Shown here piece by piece: positions 48,197 through 58,003 of a stretch of 64,000 nucleotides of DNA. Position numbers and translations under genes: made by a program. The notes under the pieces were generated by a model. It did no database searches. It saw only the letters and a program-made list of their open reading frames with translations, and was not told the origin of the DNA. Each line of letters begins with the position of its first letter. Within the stretch, counting starts at the first letter, position 1. Source of the DNA: Symbiodinium natans (lineage: Eukaryota > Sar > Dinophyceae > Suessiales > Symbiodiniaceae); contig CAJNDS010002190.1 in assembly GCA_905221605.1 (NCBI GenBank), positions 1,004,788 through 1,068,787 on the forward strand. The letters run 5' to 3'.

Positions 48197-48485
48197 GGTT
48201 TAGGGTTTAGGGTTTAGGGTTTAGGGTTTAGGGTTTAGGGTTTAGGGTTTAGGGTTTAGGGTTTAAGCTCTCAAACTCTTGAACTCCTTCAACCCTTGCT
48301 TCCCTTAATTCTCAGCCCCCTTAAACCCCTTGAACCCCTCAAAACTCCTTACGACCCCTCCCAAACCCTCAAACCCTAAACCCTAAACCCTAAGCCCTAA
48401 ACCCTAAACCCTAAACCCTAAACCCTAAACCCTAAACCCTAAACCCTAAACCCTAAACCCTAAACCCTAAACCCTAAACCCTAAC
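48197..48485. repeat. TTTAGGG then CCCTAAA arrays
   Basis: 48,197-48,264 (10 perfect TTTAGGG units) and 48,371-48,485 (16 CCCTAAA units). Confidence 0.95.
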
Positions 48486-48503
48486 TCATCCCCTCCCCCC
48501 CAG

Positions 48504-48577
48504 TGAGCTTCAGGTGGAGAACGGCAAGCTGAGCCCCTTCCCGTTCCAACCGCAGGCTCGGATTCGTCTCGACTGGG
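48504..48577 (+). CDS. Candidate internal exon
   Basis: Acceptor CCTCCCCCCCAG (strong pyrimidine tract) and donor GACTGGG|GTCTTC. The best frame reads ELQVENGKLSPFPFQPQARI then RLDW. CCCTAAA on both sides. It does not join in frame to 47,678 directly. Confidence 0.45.
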
Positions 48578-48807
48578 GTCTTCGACCCCCCTAAACCCTA
48601 AACCCTGAACCTCCAACCCTAAACCCTAAACACTAAACCCTACACCCTACACCCTAAACCCTGATCCCTTAACCCTAAACCATAAGCCATAAACCATAAA
48701 CCGCAACCGCCCCCCCTGTCAGCGCAGTTTGTGTGCATGGGTTTCGGGTGTAGGAGTCTAATTAGGGGTCTCTGGCTCATATTCGGTGAGGTTATCAAAA
48801 TTGAAGT

Positions 48808-48832
48808 TAAGAACCCCCCCCCCCCCCCCCCT
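48808..48832 (+). repeat. Poly-C tract
   Basis: About 22 C, near degenerate ITS. Confidence 0.85.
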
Positions 48833-48982
48833 CCCGCAAGGAAAACAAGCCACTCCAAAAAATGAAGTAGAATTGGGGGTGCTTTGGGCTCTTGGGCCGT
48901 TTCTGCCCATCTCTACTCCGCCCTCCACGATAGTCACAGAGTCGCTAAAGTGAAGGGTTCAGGGTTTAGGGCAAGGGAGCCC

Positions 48983-49070
48983 AAACCCTAAACCCTAAAC
49001 CCTAAACCCTAAACCCTAAACCCTAAACCCTAAACCCTAAACCCTAAACCCTAAACCCTAAACCCTAAGA
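48983..49070 (-). repeat. Perfect ITS array, CCCTAAA
   Basis: About twelve units. Confidence 0.95.
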
Positions 49071-49466
49071 CAACACAACCCCAACCCCAAAGCCTCAAGC
49101 GGCACAGGAAGCACTCCGAGGGTTCCTTAGAAGGGCTCAGGGTTTAGGGCTTACAGGGTTTTGGAGTGTAGGGTTTAGGGTTTAGGGTTTAGGGTTTTTT
49201 TGTTTAGGGTTTTGGGTTTCGGGTTTTGGGTTTAGCGCTTAGGGTTTAAAATTTAGGGTTTAGGGTGTAGGGCCAGGGATGCTCAAGTGCAGCCTTGCAA
49301 GGCAGGGGAGCTGATGCCGAACCTCTCAAAACCCACCAGTGTACCCTAAACCCTCAGCCCTGTAACCCCTGCAATCCCTGCAAGCCCTATACACCAACCC
49401 TAAACCCTAAAACCTAAACCCTAAACCCTAAACCCGAGGAGTTGTCTTTTATTTTTGCTCGCTCAG

Positions 49467-49556
49467 CCGTGGCAGATGCGGGTGTACAGCGTGACTTTGG
49501 ACCTGTTCTCCGATGAGGCCCATATACTGCGCCTCAGACAGCACTGTGGGGCCTAA
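49467..49556 (+). CDS. Candidate terminal exon
   Basis: Acceptor TTTTTGCTCGCTCAG followed by PWQMRVYSVTLDLFSDEAHI, LRLRQHCGA and TAA at 49,554-49,556. Protein-like with GC-rich third positions. CCCTAAA left. It resembles the preceding exons in composition; a common gene is possible but unproven. Confidence 0.45.
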   Translation, partial: PWQMRVYSVTLDLFSDEAHILRLRQHCGA

Positions 49557-49741
49557 TTAACCTCTCACCCTAAAACCCCAAACCCTAAACCAGGGTTTAT
49601 CGGGTTTAGGGCTAGTGTTCCAATGGAGGCAACTGCAACCCCGCTTAAAGGTTTTTGATGCGTTGAATTGCATCGCTCGTCCAGAATACATAAGTTTTTT
49701 TGGCGCAAAGCGAAGACCCTACACCCCCTAGCCCCGACACG

Positions 49742-50010
49742 CCCTAAACCCTACAAACCCTTCAAACCCTATAAACCCTATAAACCCTACAAACCCTGTA
49801 AACCCTATAACCCATATCAACCCTGTAATCCCTACAAACCCTGTAAACCCTGTAAACCCTACATTCCCTATAAACCCCATAAGCCCCAAACCCTAAACCT
49901 AAACGCTAAACCCTAAACCCCAAACCCTAATCTCCAAACCCTGAACCCTAAACCCTAAACCCTAAACCCTAAACCCTAAACCCTAAACCCTAAACCCTAA
50001 ACCCTGAACC
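49742..50010 (-). repeat. CCCTAAA with ACCCTATAA variant block
   Basis: 49,742-49,900 is a looser ACCCTATAAACCCTACAA pattern encoding a KPYKP repeat on +; 49,905-50,010 is ordinary CCCTAAA. Confidence 0.85.
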
Positions 50011-50026
50011 CCAAACCCCCCTTCAG

Positions 50027-50105
50027 CAAGGTACCGGCTCCGGGACGGGGAGCAACGGCTGCGAATCAGCGCCGGCAACGAGGCGGGGAGAGGCCAACCT
50101 TTCAG
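50027..50105 (+). CDS. Candidate internal exon
   Basis: Acceptor CCCCCCTTCAG and donor CTTTCAG|GTTTAGG bound 79 nt. Two frames are fully open: QGTGSGTGSNGCESAPATRR and RYRLRDGEQRLRISAGNEAG. CCCTAAA left; the TTTAGGG start supplies the donor. Splice borders are good but the frame is unresolved. Confidence 0.45.
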
Positions 50106-50119
50106 GTTTAGGACTTTAG

Positions 50120-50460
50120 GGTTTTCGGTTTAGGGTTTAGGGTTTAGGGTTTAGGGCCGTTTAGGGTTTTGGGTTTTGGGTATTGTTCTAGGGCGTTAGA
50201 GTCTTGGAGTTTTAGGGAGTTAAGGTGTTGGAGGTTTGTTATATTTGTGAATGGGGAGTTGGGAACTAGCTGCCACGTATAATTCCTCGAAAGGGTTGCT
50301 GAGCATAGGGGCGATTTCCGAATTCGACCCATCAGGGTTTAGGGTTTAGGGTTCAGGATTTGGGATTCAGTACTTACTTGCCCTCAAGGGTTTAGGGTCT
50401 AGGGTCTAGGGTCTAGGGTTTAGGGTTTAGGGTTTCGGGTTTGAGGTTTAGGGTTTAGGG
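50120..50460 (+). repeat. TTTAGGG patches
   Basis: 50,125-50,155, 50,337-50,355 and 50,388-50,460 with TCTAGGG variants. The spacers between show nothing clear. Confidence 0.75.
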
Positions 50461-50518
50461 CTTTTTTGGGATTTAAGTACTCCTCAAGTTTCTCTAGCTT
50501 AACAGGCGTCGCGGCCTT

Positions 50519-51030
50519 GTGGAGTCCGGGCCGGTCAGCTGTGCTCCCAGAACCGGGATACCCTTCTGGGCATTTCTGGTACTGAGGGGAGCCGTGTACT
50601 TTTGGAAGCAACACGGTCTCGGTGTTGATTCACCGAGTGAGTCTGGTCAATCTGACTCTGACCTTTCGAAACGGTCTGGAGCCAGGCGGGCTTTCAAAAA
50701 CTCAGTGGTGGCATGGGCTCGAAAGAATGCTGTGATCTATACAGGCAATCCTCCTCTGGAGGTTGAGCAGTGGCGTAACTCAGTGGCAGCCTTGCTGTGG
50801 GTCAATGGCCCCCAGTCCATTGCAGATGCTCGCCGCAATCCCCTTGCCTTGCTTTACCTTGCCTCCCTAAACCCTAAACCCTAAACCCCAAACCCTATCT
50901 TGGGAATTGCCCATATGGTAGCTGTTCAAAACACCAGGTCCCCAAAGGAACCAGAAGGCTCCCTTTTGGCAAGGATTCTCCATGTTGAGATGGACCTTTT
51001 GTCCGATTCTATCCCTTGCAAGGACGTTTA
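50519..51030 (+). pseudogene. Coding-like region split by ITS, unknown
   Basis: 50,519-50,866 reads a plausible protein (SGARRAFKNSVVAWARKNAV, then EQWRNSVAALLWVNG and ARRNPLALLYLAS). Four CCCTAAA units follow (50,867-50,896), after which the same phase continues ILGIAHMVAVQNTRSPKEPE to a TAG near 51,030. A minus-strand ORF (50,867-51,136) overlaps the right part, so its strand is not certain. Family unknown. Confidence 0.4.
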
Positions 51031-51336
51031 GAGCAAACTGCCGTATATGTGGGGGAATAGGGGATTTCAAGTCAGGGTAGAGGTAGCCATCCCCCTGAAT
51101 CTCAAAGTCAGACCTTCTTGGCATGGGTGCTTTCAAAGCTCGGAGTTTAGCCGTCTTCTTCTATCGAAGCCCCAGCCAGCAACAACCCCTCAACCCGACG
51201 CCTGTTTTCGGAGGTAATTCACGAGACTGAGAACTCGCGCCGTCTTGGGGCGTTGCCCGTCCTGCGTGTGACAAGTTGTTGGTGGTTTTGGCGGCGGGGG
51301 CAGTCGATGGTTCAGGGCTGTACCCGAGGACCCAGC

Positions 51337-51425
51337 TCAGAGTAGGCCCTTATTCCCCGTGTTTTCGGGTTCAGGTTCTCTTATTACGCCCCTTTAGCCC
51401 AAAAATGGTCTCTTGGGTCTATACT
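51337..51425 (+). repeat. Family-C repeat
   Basis: GAGTAGGCCCTTATTCCCC to CTCTTGGGTCTA. Confidence 0.5.
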
Positions 51426-51610
51426 GCCTCTATATGTCTCTTAGGCACTCCTCCTTTCTGTGCAGAGGGCTTACCGCGGCCCATCCATGTCGGACACGAC
51501 CACGAAAAGGGGCGCCCCTATTCTCATAAGTTCCTGGGGATGCTGGCTGACATGTGAGCAATTCTCTAAGTCAGGGCTCAATTTGCCGGAGCCCTAAAAA
51601 CCCCGAAACC

Positions 51611-51742
51611 ATACATGGACCCCAAGACTCAAGCCTTCAACCCTACCTCATCATTATACATAGTATATATATATATATACTTCAGCCCAAAACTCCCTTT
51701 CTAGGAAGTACTTTATGGCCCAAGTATTCGATATTTAGGTAC
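51611..51742. mobile_element. Family-B element
   Basis: ATACATGGACC at the left, an (AT)n stretch, CTAGGAAGTACTTTATGGCC, right end GGTACATGGACTATTAGGG. Confidence 0.55.
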
Positions 51743-51897
51743 ATGGACTATTAGGGTAACCCCCAACCGACCGGATGCCAAGGGGCGTGGCCAAGAAGGA
51801 GGACCTCCACGAGCCCAGCGGGGAGGCCGGCCAGAGACACATTTAGGGTTTAGGTTTAGGGTTTAGGGTTTCCATGAGCGTAGCCCTTCATTCTACC

Positions 51898-52035
51898 TAG
51901 GACCCAGAGCAGGCCCTTATTGTTCTCTCTGCTTTAGGGCTTAGGTTTCCTCATAAGCCCCTTTAAACCAAAACGGGCACCCTACCGCTGTTTTTGTTAA
52001 AGAAGCCAAATGTGTACACTGTCTAAGTACATGGA
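51898..52035 (+). repeat. Family-C repeat plus family-B end
   Basis: GGACCCAGAGCAGGCCCTTA to AAACGGGCACCCTA (51,898-52,000), followed by a B right end GTACATGGACCCTTAAGGG at about 52,017-52,035. Confidence 0.5.
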
Positions 52036-52115
52036 CCCTTAAGGGTTCGTCTTCAACCTGAACCCGAAACCCTAAACCCTAAGCCCAAACCCTAAACCCC
52101 CACACCCTACACCCT

Positions 52116-52456
52116 AAACCTCAAATCGAGAACCCCCAAAAAAGCCTTGAAGCTCTCTGAACATTCCATCAGATTCTGAAGAAAACGCCTAATCCTCCAG
52201 CGTTCGATAGCCCAAAACCGTGACTTCCCAGAGCCCAAACTCCCAATAAAAGCTTGGCCTTTAGCCCTAGAGCCTAGCCGTTAGCTTCTTGTATCCTAAG
52301 CAGCTCTAAGACGGCGGCTTCCTGTCTCCTAAATACCCTGGGACCCTGAACCCTAGACTTTACTTCTTCCAATATCCGTGAGACCTGTTGGCATTCCTCC
52401 GTGGTGTCCTAGGAGACAGAAGCTTGCCCCAACTTTCTTAAATTAAGTACTTCCTT
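52116..52456. other. Spacer without visible gene
   Basis: Unique, AT/GC balanced, with a pair of opposite-facing CTCCTA(A)(A/G) motifs around 52,300-52,425 (AGACGGCGGCTTCCTGTCTC and CTAGGAGACAGAAGC). No ORF of note. Confidence 0.35.
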
Positions 52457-52530
52457 TAGGGTTTAGGGTTTAGGGTTTAGGGTTTAGGGTTTAGGGTTTA
52501 GGGTTTAGGGTTTAGGGTTTAGGGTTTAGG
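52457..52530 (+). repeat. Perfect ITS array, TTTAGGG
   Basis: Ten units. Confidence 0.95.
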
Positions 52531-52674
52531 TTTTTAGAGCGACTTTGGGGCCCATGCATGTGCTGCTTAGGTACAGTCTCAAGTTTAAGGACCCCTACAC
52601 AGAGCTCTCAAATCTTGCATCGACCTCATCGCGAGCCATCTTGAGGTGCATTGGGTGCGGAGAGGACATCCGTA

Positions 52675-52868
52675 AACCCTAAACCCTATAAACGCTAAAC
52701 CCTAAACCCTAAACCCCGGGGTATCGGGTTCGCGTCCCATGACGCAACGTGCGAAAAGATTCAGGACGATGGGCGGGGGGGGGGGGGGGATCTGGTGTGT
52801 CATCCGCTCCACGGGGACGCAGACCGGTATCCAGCAAGCAACATTAGGGTTTAGGGTTTAGGGTTAGG
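52675..52868. other. CCCTAAA, poly-G tract and short TTTAGGG
   Basis: CCCTAAA at 52,675-52,720, about 18 G at 52,771-52,789, TTTAGGG at 52,845-52,868. Confidence 0.75.
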
Positions 52869-53040
52869 CATTGGGCTATTCCAACATCGCAAAGGACGTC
52901 GTCGGAGGAAATCTACGCATGATTCCACTGGGAGGAGTAAGATTTGCCGGCAGGAACCAACATCAGGCCAACTGGTTTAGGGTTTTCGGGTTTAGGATTT
53001 AGGGTTTAGGGTAGAGGGCGTATTGGACGATGAAACAAGC

Positions 53041-53352
53041 ACCCTAAACCCTAAACCCTAACCCCTAAACCCTAAACCCTAAACCCTAAACCCTAAACCC
53101 TACACCCTACACCCTAAACCTCCCCAAACAAATGACTTTAACCCTTGGTTTCGCGTTGGGCCTCTGGAATCCGAGGCTTCCGACGGCCCACCTCCAGAGA
53201 AGAGTTTTGGGTTTATAGGGTTTAGGGGTTAGGGGTTTAGGGGGTTTGGGGTTTAGGGTTTGTAGGGTTTAGGGTTTACGGTTTCTAGGGTTTAGGGTTT
53301 TTCGGGTTTAGGGTTTAGGGGTTGTAGGGTTTAGGGTTTGTAGGGTTTAGGG
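53041..53352. repeat. CCCTAAA then TTTAGGG with TGTAGGG variants
   Basis: 53,041-53,113 CCCTAAA; 53,205-53,352 TTTAGGG with TTGTAGGG and TTATAGGG variants. The intervening 90-bp spacer is short and protein-like (GPLESEASDGPPPEK), tentative. Confidence 0.8.
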
Positions 53353-54430
53353 CCTCCATGAAACTTTCTAAACCCCCAAACCCTCTCAATTACCTAAACC
53401 CTACGCTCACTCCGCTACCCCTCCAAGCCAAGTCATCCCACTTGAGGTATTGCTAGGGTTTGCTTGCAGTAGCCCGACACCTTAGTGAGCAAAGGCAAGG
53501 AAAAAGCTGGCGACAGGGGACGTCACCCTTTCTCATAAGGGATGCAACCCCGAAACCCTGAACCCTAACACCCTGAAGACCCCGAAAATCCTGTAACAAA
53601 ACCCTCAAAAAACAAACTAGAACTAAACACCCTAAAGCAATAGCCCTAGGGTTTAGGGTTTAGGGTAAAACCCTCCAAAAGCCCGTAGTGAGGTAGAGAT
53701 CTCAGAAAGACGGGAGGTGCAATACAAAGATGCCGTGGCCAACTTCATGCCTTCGAGCTCAGGTTAAAAGGGGAAGGGTTTAGGGTTTAGGGTTTAGGGT
53801 TTAGGGTTTAGGGTGTATATCTTGGTAGCCCAGTGATACCCTTTTCCCTTTTTTTTGTTCATATGGCTGCTGGGTTAGGAACATATTCATATTGTTGTGT
53901 TCTGTTACCTTTATTGTTGTGCTTTTGTTTGTTTACCGTTTTTGTTTCGGGGGGGAGGGTAGGGCATGGGGCTTAGGGCTTCGGGTCTTGTAGAGACTGG
54001 GGTGTAGTATAGTTGCGTGCGTCGTGGTCACCCCCCCCCCTCCGTTTTTCTACAAGAGCAAGACCATATTCATAAAGAAAGTTCTCATGGGTTTACAGCC
54101 CAACTCAGATGTTTCCACTCTAAACCCTAAACCCTGATTCGAAACTTCAGTCACAACAGTGAGGAGGGAGAAGCTATGCAGCCCGATGCATACTCTGTAG
54201 CTGGTCCGATCATGTCTACCCATATGCCTCCTAAGTAGGTTGGTTACCTTTCTGTTTTTTCCGGGGGGAGGGGGGGGGGTCCTGAAATGGAGATTATACT
54301 GTATGACCCAGCGTTCCACGTATCGACATACTAGACTTCGACATGTCTAGACTTCCATATGCTTGAGCCCAGGCCATATCAATTTGCTCCCAAACTTTGA
54401 GGGTTTAGACCTTCGGGTTTGGCGTTTAGG
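53353..54430. other. Mostly unique spacer
   Basis: Small ITS patches at 53,645-53,668 and 53,775-53,812. A minus-strand frame at 54,050-54,319 of 89 codons has no motif. No gene called. Confidence 0.35.
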
Positions 54431-54503
54431 GTTTGGGGCCCTAAGCCCGAAACCCTAAATCCTAAACCCTAAACTAAACCCTAAACCGTCCCAAAACTCC
54501 AAG

Positions 54504-54609
54504 CCTTGTTCAACATGGTCCTAGCAGACGCTCCGAGGCTGGACGTGGGATTCACGCGGAACATCACCATCACCATCCAATGTGCAGACCCCACCCAGGC
54601 GGAACTCGG
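54504..54609 (+). CDS. Candidate internal exon, beta-rich
   Basis: Possible acceptor ACTCCAAG and donor CTCGG|GTTTAGGG bound 106 nt: 2 + 34 codons + 2. The frame reads LFNMVLADAPRLDVGFTRNI then TITIQCADPTQAEL, strongly protein-like, resembling a secreted beta domain. CCCTAAA left, TTTAGGG right. Product unknown. Confidence 0.5.
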
Positions 54610-54815
54610 GTTTAGGGTTGGGGTTTATTTCAGGGGATAGTAGTTGGGTCTCGGGCTTACTGTAGGGTTATTGGGTTTACATAAGGTTATTGGGTTCAGG
54701 GGGGGGCATTAGTTTGGGGCTTTGGGTAGTTTAGGCTGCTTGTATTTTGGGTTTCAGAGTTTAGGGCGTAGGCACTATAGGCAGTTCACCCTGACTTCCA
54801 AAGCACCCCCGAAAT

Positions 54816-54872
54816 AACCCTAAACCCTAAACCCTAAACCCTAAACCCTAAACCCTAAACCCTAAACCCTAA
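54816..54872 (-). repeat. Perfect ITS array, CCCTAAA
   Basis: Eight units. Confidence 0.95.
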
Positions 54873-54884
54873 AGAGATTTGTAG

Positions 54885-54975
54885 CAAGCCACCCAGCCCT
54901 CTGGAGAGAAGGAGAGAAACCTGAGCCCGATGTGCAGGCCAGCATCGGCACCTACACGCTGTGGCTGGGTTGCAG
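54885..54975 (+). CDS. Coding-like spacer
   Basis: After GATTTGTAG the segment is open; a second frame after CTGAG reads PDVQASIGTYTLWLGC. Between CCCTAAA and TTTAGGG. The borders are ambiguous. Confidence 0.35.
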
Positions 54976-55016
54976 AAGCCACTTAAGGGGGCTTTCCGCA
55001 AAAAGGGGATTATACT

Positions 55017-55210
55017 GGGGTTTAGGGTTTAGGGTTTAGGGTTTAGGCTTTAGGGTTTAGAGTTTAGGGTTTAGGGTTTATGCTGGGGTTTAAGGTTTAG
55101 GGTTTAGGGTTTAGGGTTTCGGGTTTAGGGTTTAGGGTTTAGGGTTTAGGGTTTAGGGTTTAGGTAGGGTTTAGGGTTCAGGGTTTAGGGTTTAGGGTTT
55201 AGGGTTTAGG
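55017..55210 (+). repeat. Long ITS array, TTTAGGG
   Basis: About 26 units with a few interruptions; TATGCTGGGGTTTA recurs twice, suggesting internal duplication. Confidence 0.9.
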
Positions 55211-55214
55211 GGTA

Positions 55215-55290
55215 CCTCCTTGGGGGGCTTATGAAAAGGGAATCTTACTATTTTGGGGGCTATGTAGGGGGACCTTATTTTCGTAAACCA
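55215..55290 (+). repeat. Family-H repeat fragment
   Basis: GGGAATCTTACTATTTTGGG then ATTTTCGTAAACC. Confidence 0.4.
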
Positions 55291-55587
55291 ACATGTTCAT
55301 CTCCGCAGTGTCGTGCCTGTTCTGTCTGGTGTGCTAGAACATTATCGCAGTTTGGCTAAGGCACTACTTGCGTGCTCTTCTGTGAGACATCCTGTATCGA
55401 AGAGCCATGATCTGGGGCTGATGTTCTGTCCTTTCCAGTTCAACAGGCACCTCTTGCGTTTGGGGTTGAGGGTTTAGGGTTTAGGGTTTAGGGTTTCGTA
55501 AGCAATCTAGGATCTTGGCTTTGGACGGCTTCTCGTGAGTTTCGATGGACGCACCTGCCCCGCCCAGTTTGGCGCTTCATGAGTGGT

Positions 55588-55662
55588 AAAGGGTTTAGGG
55601 TTTAGGGTTTAGGGTTTTAGGGTTTTAGGGTTTAGGGTTTAGGGTTCAGGGTTTAGGGTTTA
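55588..55662 (+). repeat. ITS array, TTTAGGG with TTTTAGGG
   Basis: About ten units. The next spacer (55,680-55,738) reads EGTESTLSTQLSLPSQPRQ on + before further telomere-like sequence; tentative exon. Confidence 0.85.
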
Positions 55663-55818
55663 TGACATCTCTAGCACGAAGAAGGCACGGAGTCAACCCT
55701 GAGCACGCAGCTGTCTCTGCCCTCACAGCCACGGCAAGTTAGGGTTTAATTAGAGTTTAGGGTTTTAGGATTTTAGAATTTCAGGGTTTTAGGGTTTCAG
55801 GGTTTCAGGGTTTCAGGG

Positions 55819-55945
55819 TCTTGGGGTCTTGGGGTTTTGGGGTTTTGGGGTTTTGGGGTTTTGGGGTTTTGGGGTTTTGGGGTTTTGGGGTTTTGGGGTT
55901 TTGGGGTTTTGGGGTTTTGGGGTTTTGGGGTTTTGGGGTTTTAGG
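55819..55945 (+). repeat. (TTTTGGGG)n array
   Basis: About fifteen nearly perfect 8-bp TTTTGGGG units, reached through TTTTAGGG, TTTCAGGG and CTTGGGG intermediates from 55,750. Both strands are open (GFWGFGVL and NPKTPKPQ repeats) because the 8-bp unit has no stop in any frame; these are not genes. Confidence 0.95.
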
Positions 55946-56092
55946 GTAATATCGCCGGCATCCGAAACGGCAAAATCCTTGAGGCCCCTAGTCTCTGGCC
56001 TCGGACGTGCAACCCTGAACCCTAAGCTCTGAGCTCTGAATCTTATGTACACACCCTTAACCCTAAACCCTAAACCCTAAACTCCAAACTCC

Positions 56093-56180
56093 ATGCTGAG
56101 GAAGATAATGCGAGGGAATTGCCCGGCCGAGAAGCCGTTCTTCGAACCGCAGACGAGGACTGGATCAGAAAGCATGAACG
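56093..56180 (+). other. Short coding-like segment
   Basis: Open from ATG at 56,093 (MLRKIMRGNCPAEKPFFEPQ) into the family-C tandem repeat. Weak. Confidence 0.3.
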
Positions 56181-56487
56181 GACCCAGAGTAGTTGGGCCC
56201 TTGTTCCCCCATTTTTGCGGTTTAGGCTTTAGGGTTACTATAAGACCCAGAGTAGTTGGGCCCTTATTTCCACCATTTTTGCGGTTTAGGGTTTAGGGTT
56301 ACTATAAGACCCAGAGTAGTTGGGCCCTTATTTGCACCATTTTTGCGGTTTAGGGTTTAGGGTTACTATAAGACCCAGAGTAGGCCCTATTCCCATTCTT
56401 TAGGTGGTAGGTTCCCTTGTTGTAAGCCCCTCTAAACCAAAAAGGGTACCCTTTCAATAACTACGTAGCTTACTCTTGGGTCTGGGC
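56181..56487 (+). repeat. Family-C tandem repeat containing ITS
   Basis: Three 63-64 bp units starting GACCCAGAGTAGTTGGGCCC, each with two telomere units and GGTTACTATAA, at 56,181, 56,244 and 56,308, then a complete family-C element from 56,372. The ITS was captured before the tandem amplification. Confidence 0.8.
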
Positions 56488-56899
56488 GCCCTGAAGCCCG
56501 AAGCCAGCACACAAGCCGCGAACCCAGACCCTAAACCCTAAATCCTAAGCCCTACAACCCAGACCCTAAGCTTCCCTAAGCCCTCAACCCTAGACTTTCC
56601 CAAGCCCTCAACCTTACTTTAGGGCCTGCATACCCTAAACCCGCCGTATATAGGGCTTCGCAGACCGGAAGCCTTGGCTGCACACTTTCAGCAGAATCCT
56701 GGCCGGCTACAACGACAAGGTCGAGAATGAAGGAAACGCCAGTCGGCTGGTGACCAGGAGTCAGTGAAGTTGGGCACCTTGCGGCAGCAGGTGTCGTGGG
56801 CACAGGGTGCAACAAGTTCTGCCCTGAGCGACGCTGTGCTCACCTGGAAGTTCCTGTCCACTGGCTCGGAGCCTCAATAATTGGAATAGCCCTACTGAA

Positions 56900-56998
56900 G
56901 GGTCCATGTGCCTGCATAGTTTATACTTGAGCCTGAAAGGGGTTCCATGTAGCAGCTTCATAGGGCCCAAGTATATGTACCTGTATAGGTACATGGCC
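56900..56998. mobile_element. Family-B element
   Basis: AAGGGTCCATGTGCCTGCAT to GGTACATGGCCC, with CTTGAGCCTG and GGGCCCAAGTATATG inside. Confidence 0.55.
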
Positions 56999-57060
56999 CG
57001 CAAGGATGGGGTTCGGGGCAATTATATCGGGACCAAAAGGGAATACTAGTAGTCCCTCAA

Positions 57061-57122
57061 CCCTAAACCCTGAACGCTAAACCCTAAACCCTAAACCCTA
57101 AACCCTAAACCCTAAATCCTAA
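57061..57122 (-). repeat. ITS array, CCCTAAA
   Basis: Nine units, then an 18-bp direct repeat of AAAAGGGAATA(C/A)TAGTAGT on both sides (57,038 and 57,126), a possible duplication around the ITS. Confidence 0.8.
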
Positions 57123-57576
57123 ACCAAAAGGGAATAATAGTAGTAATTCTTCCGACCCCTAGATTAGGCACTAAAGCCCCCAAGGTCTCAGTCCCTAACG
57201 AGACGTTGACAGGGAGCTGAGGACGGTGTCCTTTGTTGAGTCGTGGAATTCGTTTAGGTTTAGGGTTTTGGGGGTCCAGGTTTCAGAGGCGAAGGTTTCT
57301 TCCAAATTCGAAACCCTAAACTTCAACTAAACCCGAAACCCTAAGTGAGTAAGTGCTGCAAGCCAGCAGATGCTCGCCGATAGGAGGTGTGTCAACTTCT
57401 GTCCCGAAGGCGCGGGGTAGCCGTCAGCAGTCTTGTGTACTTGCAAGTTCAAGACACTCTATGGGTAGTTGGGGTAGATCTATCCCGGTCTATCCCTACT
57501 TGCAACTACACCTGAACCTTCAAGTACGCCCTAAACCCTGAACCCTAAACCCTACACCCTAAACCCTAGTCCTAAG

Positions 57577-57693
57577 GAGACGGGAGTTGCTTGAAGTTGC
57601 AGTTCATGGTACCAAAGTTGCAGAAGCGGCTGAATCAGCTCCTCCTGAGTCTCGAGTACTTCTCTGGAGGTCCATAAAGCCCAAAACTGGAGG
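57577..57693 (+). CDS. Candidate internal exon, Ala/Glu-rich
   Basis: Acceptor GTCCTAAG and donor ACTGGAGG|GTTTAGGG bound 117 nt: 1 + 38 codons + 2, beginning RRELLEVAVHGTKVAEAAES and continuing SRVLLWRSIKPKTG. Longest clean exon candidate. CCCTAAA left, TTTAGGG right. An alternative donor CTGGAG|GTCCAT lies inside. Unknown protein. Confidence 0.5.
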
Positions 57694-57757
57694 GTTTAGG
57701 GTTTAGGGTTTAGGGTTTAGGGTTCAGGGTTTAGGGTTTAGGGTTGAGGGTTTAGGG
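57694..57757 (+). repeat. ITS array, TTTAGGG
   Basis: Nine units starting at the exon donor. Confidence 0.9.
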
Positions 57758-58003
57758 CAACCTCCTGCAAACTCTCTGCCCTATAAGTGGACAAGGCCCC
57801 CGGGCTAGCCGGACGAAGCCCTAAGCTCCAGCACCCTCGAGGCTTCTACCGCAACGAGCTGAGCCGGCGATGTTCCCGCTGCAACACGAACTGCAAGGCA
57901 GGGAACCCTAAACCCTAAACCTTATATCCTAAACCCTAAACCCTAAACCTTATACCCTTGGCAGCTTACACTTCAAGGCCTGCTGGGTGATGGGTGCCCA
58001 CCC

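Noticed and set aside
49668-49916. KPYKP-repeat protein
   Set aside because: Arises from ACCCTATAAACCC variant telomere sequence; no unique coding context.
52700-52760. tRNA T-arm-like GGGTTCGCGTCCC
   Set aside because: No matching acceptor, D or anticodon arms; it lies right after CCCTAAA repeats.
55813-56052. KTPKPQN-repeat protein (minus) and GFWGFGVL protein (plus)
   Set aside because: Both come from the (TTTTGGGG)n array, which lacks stops in any frame.
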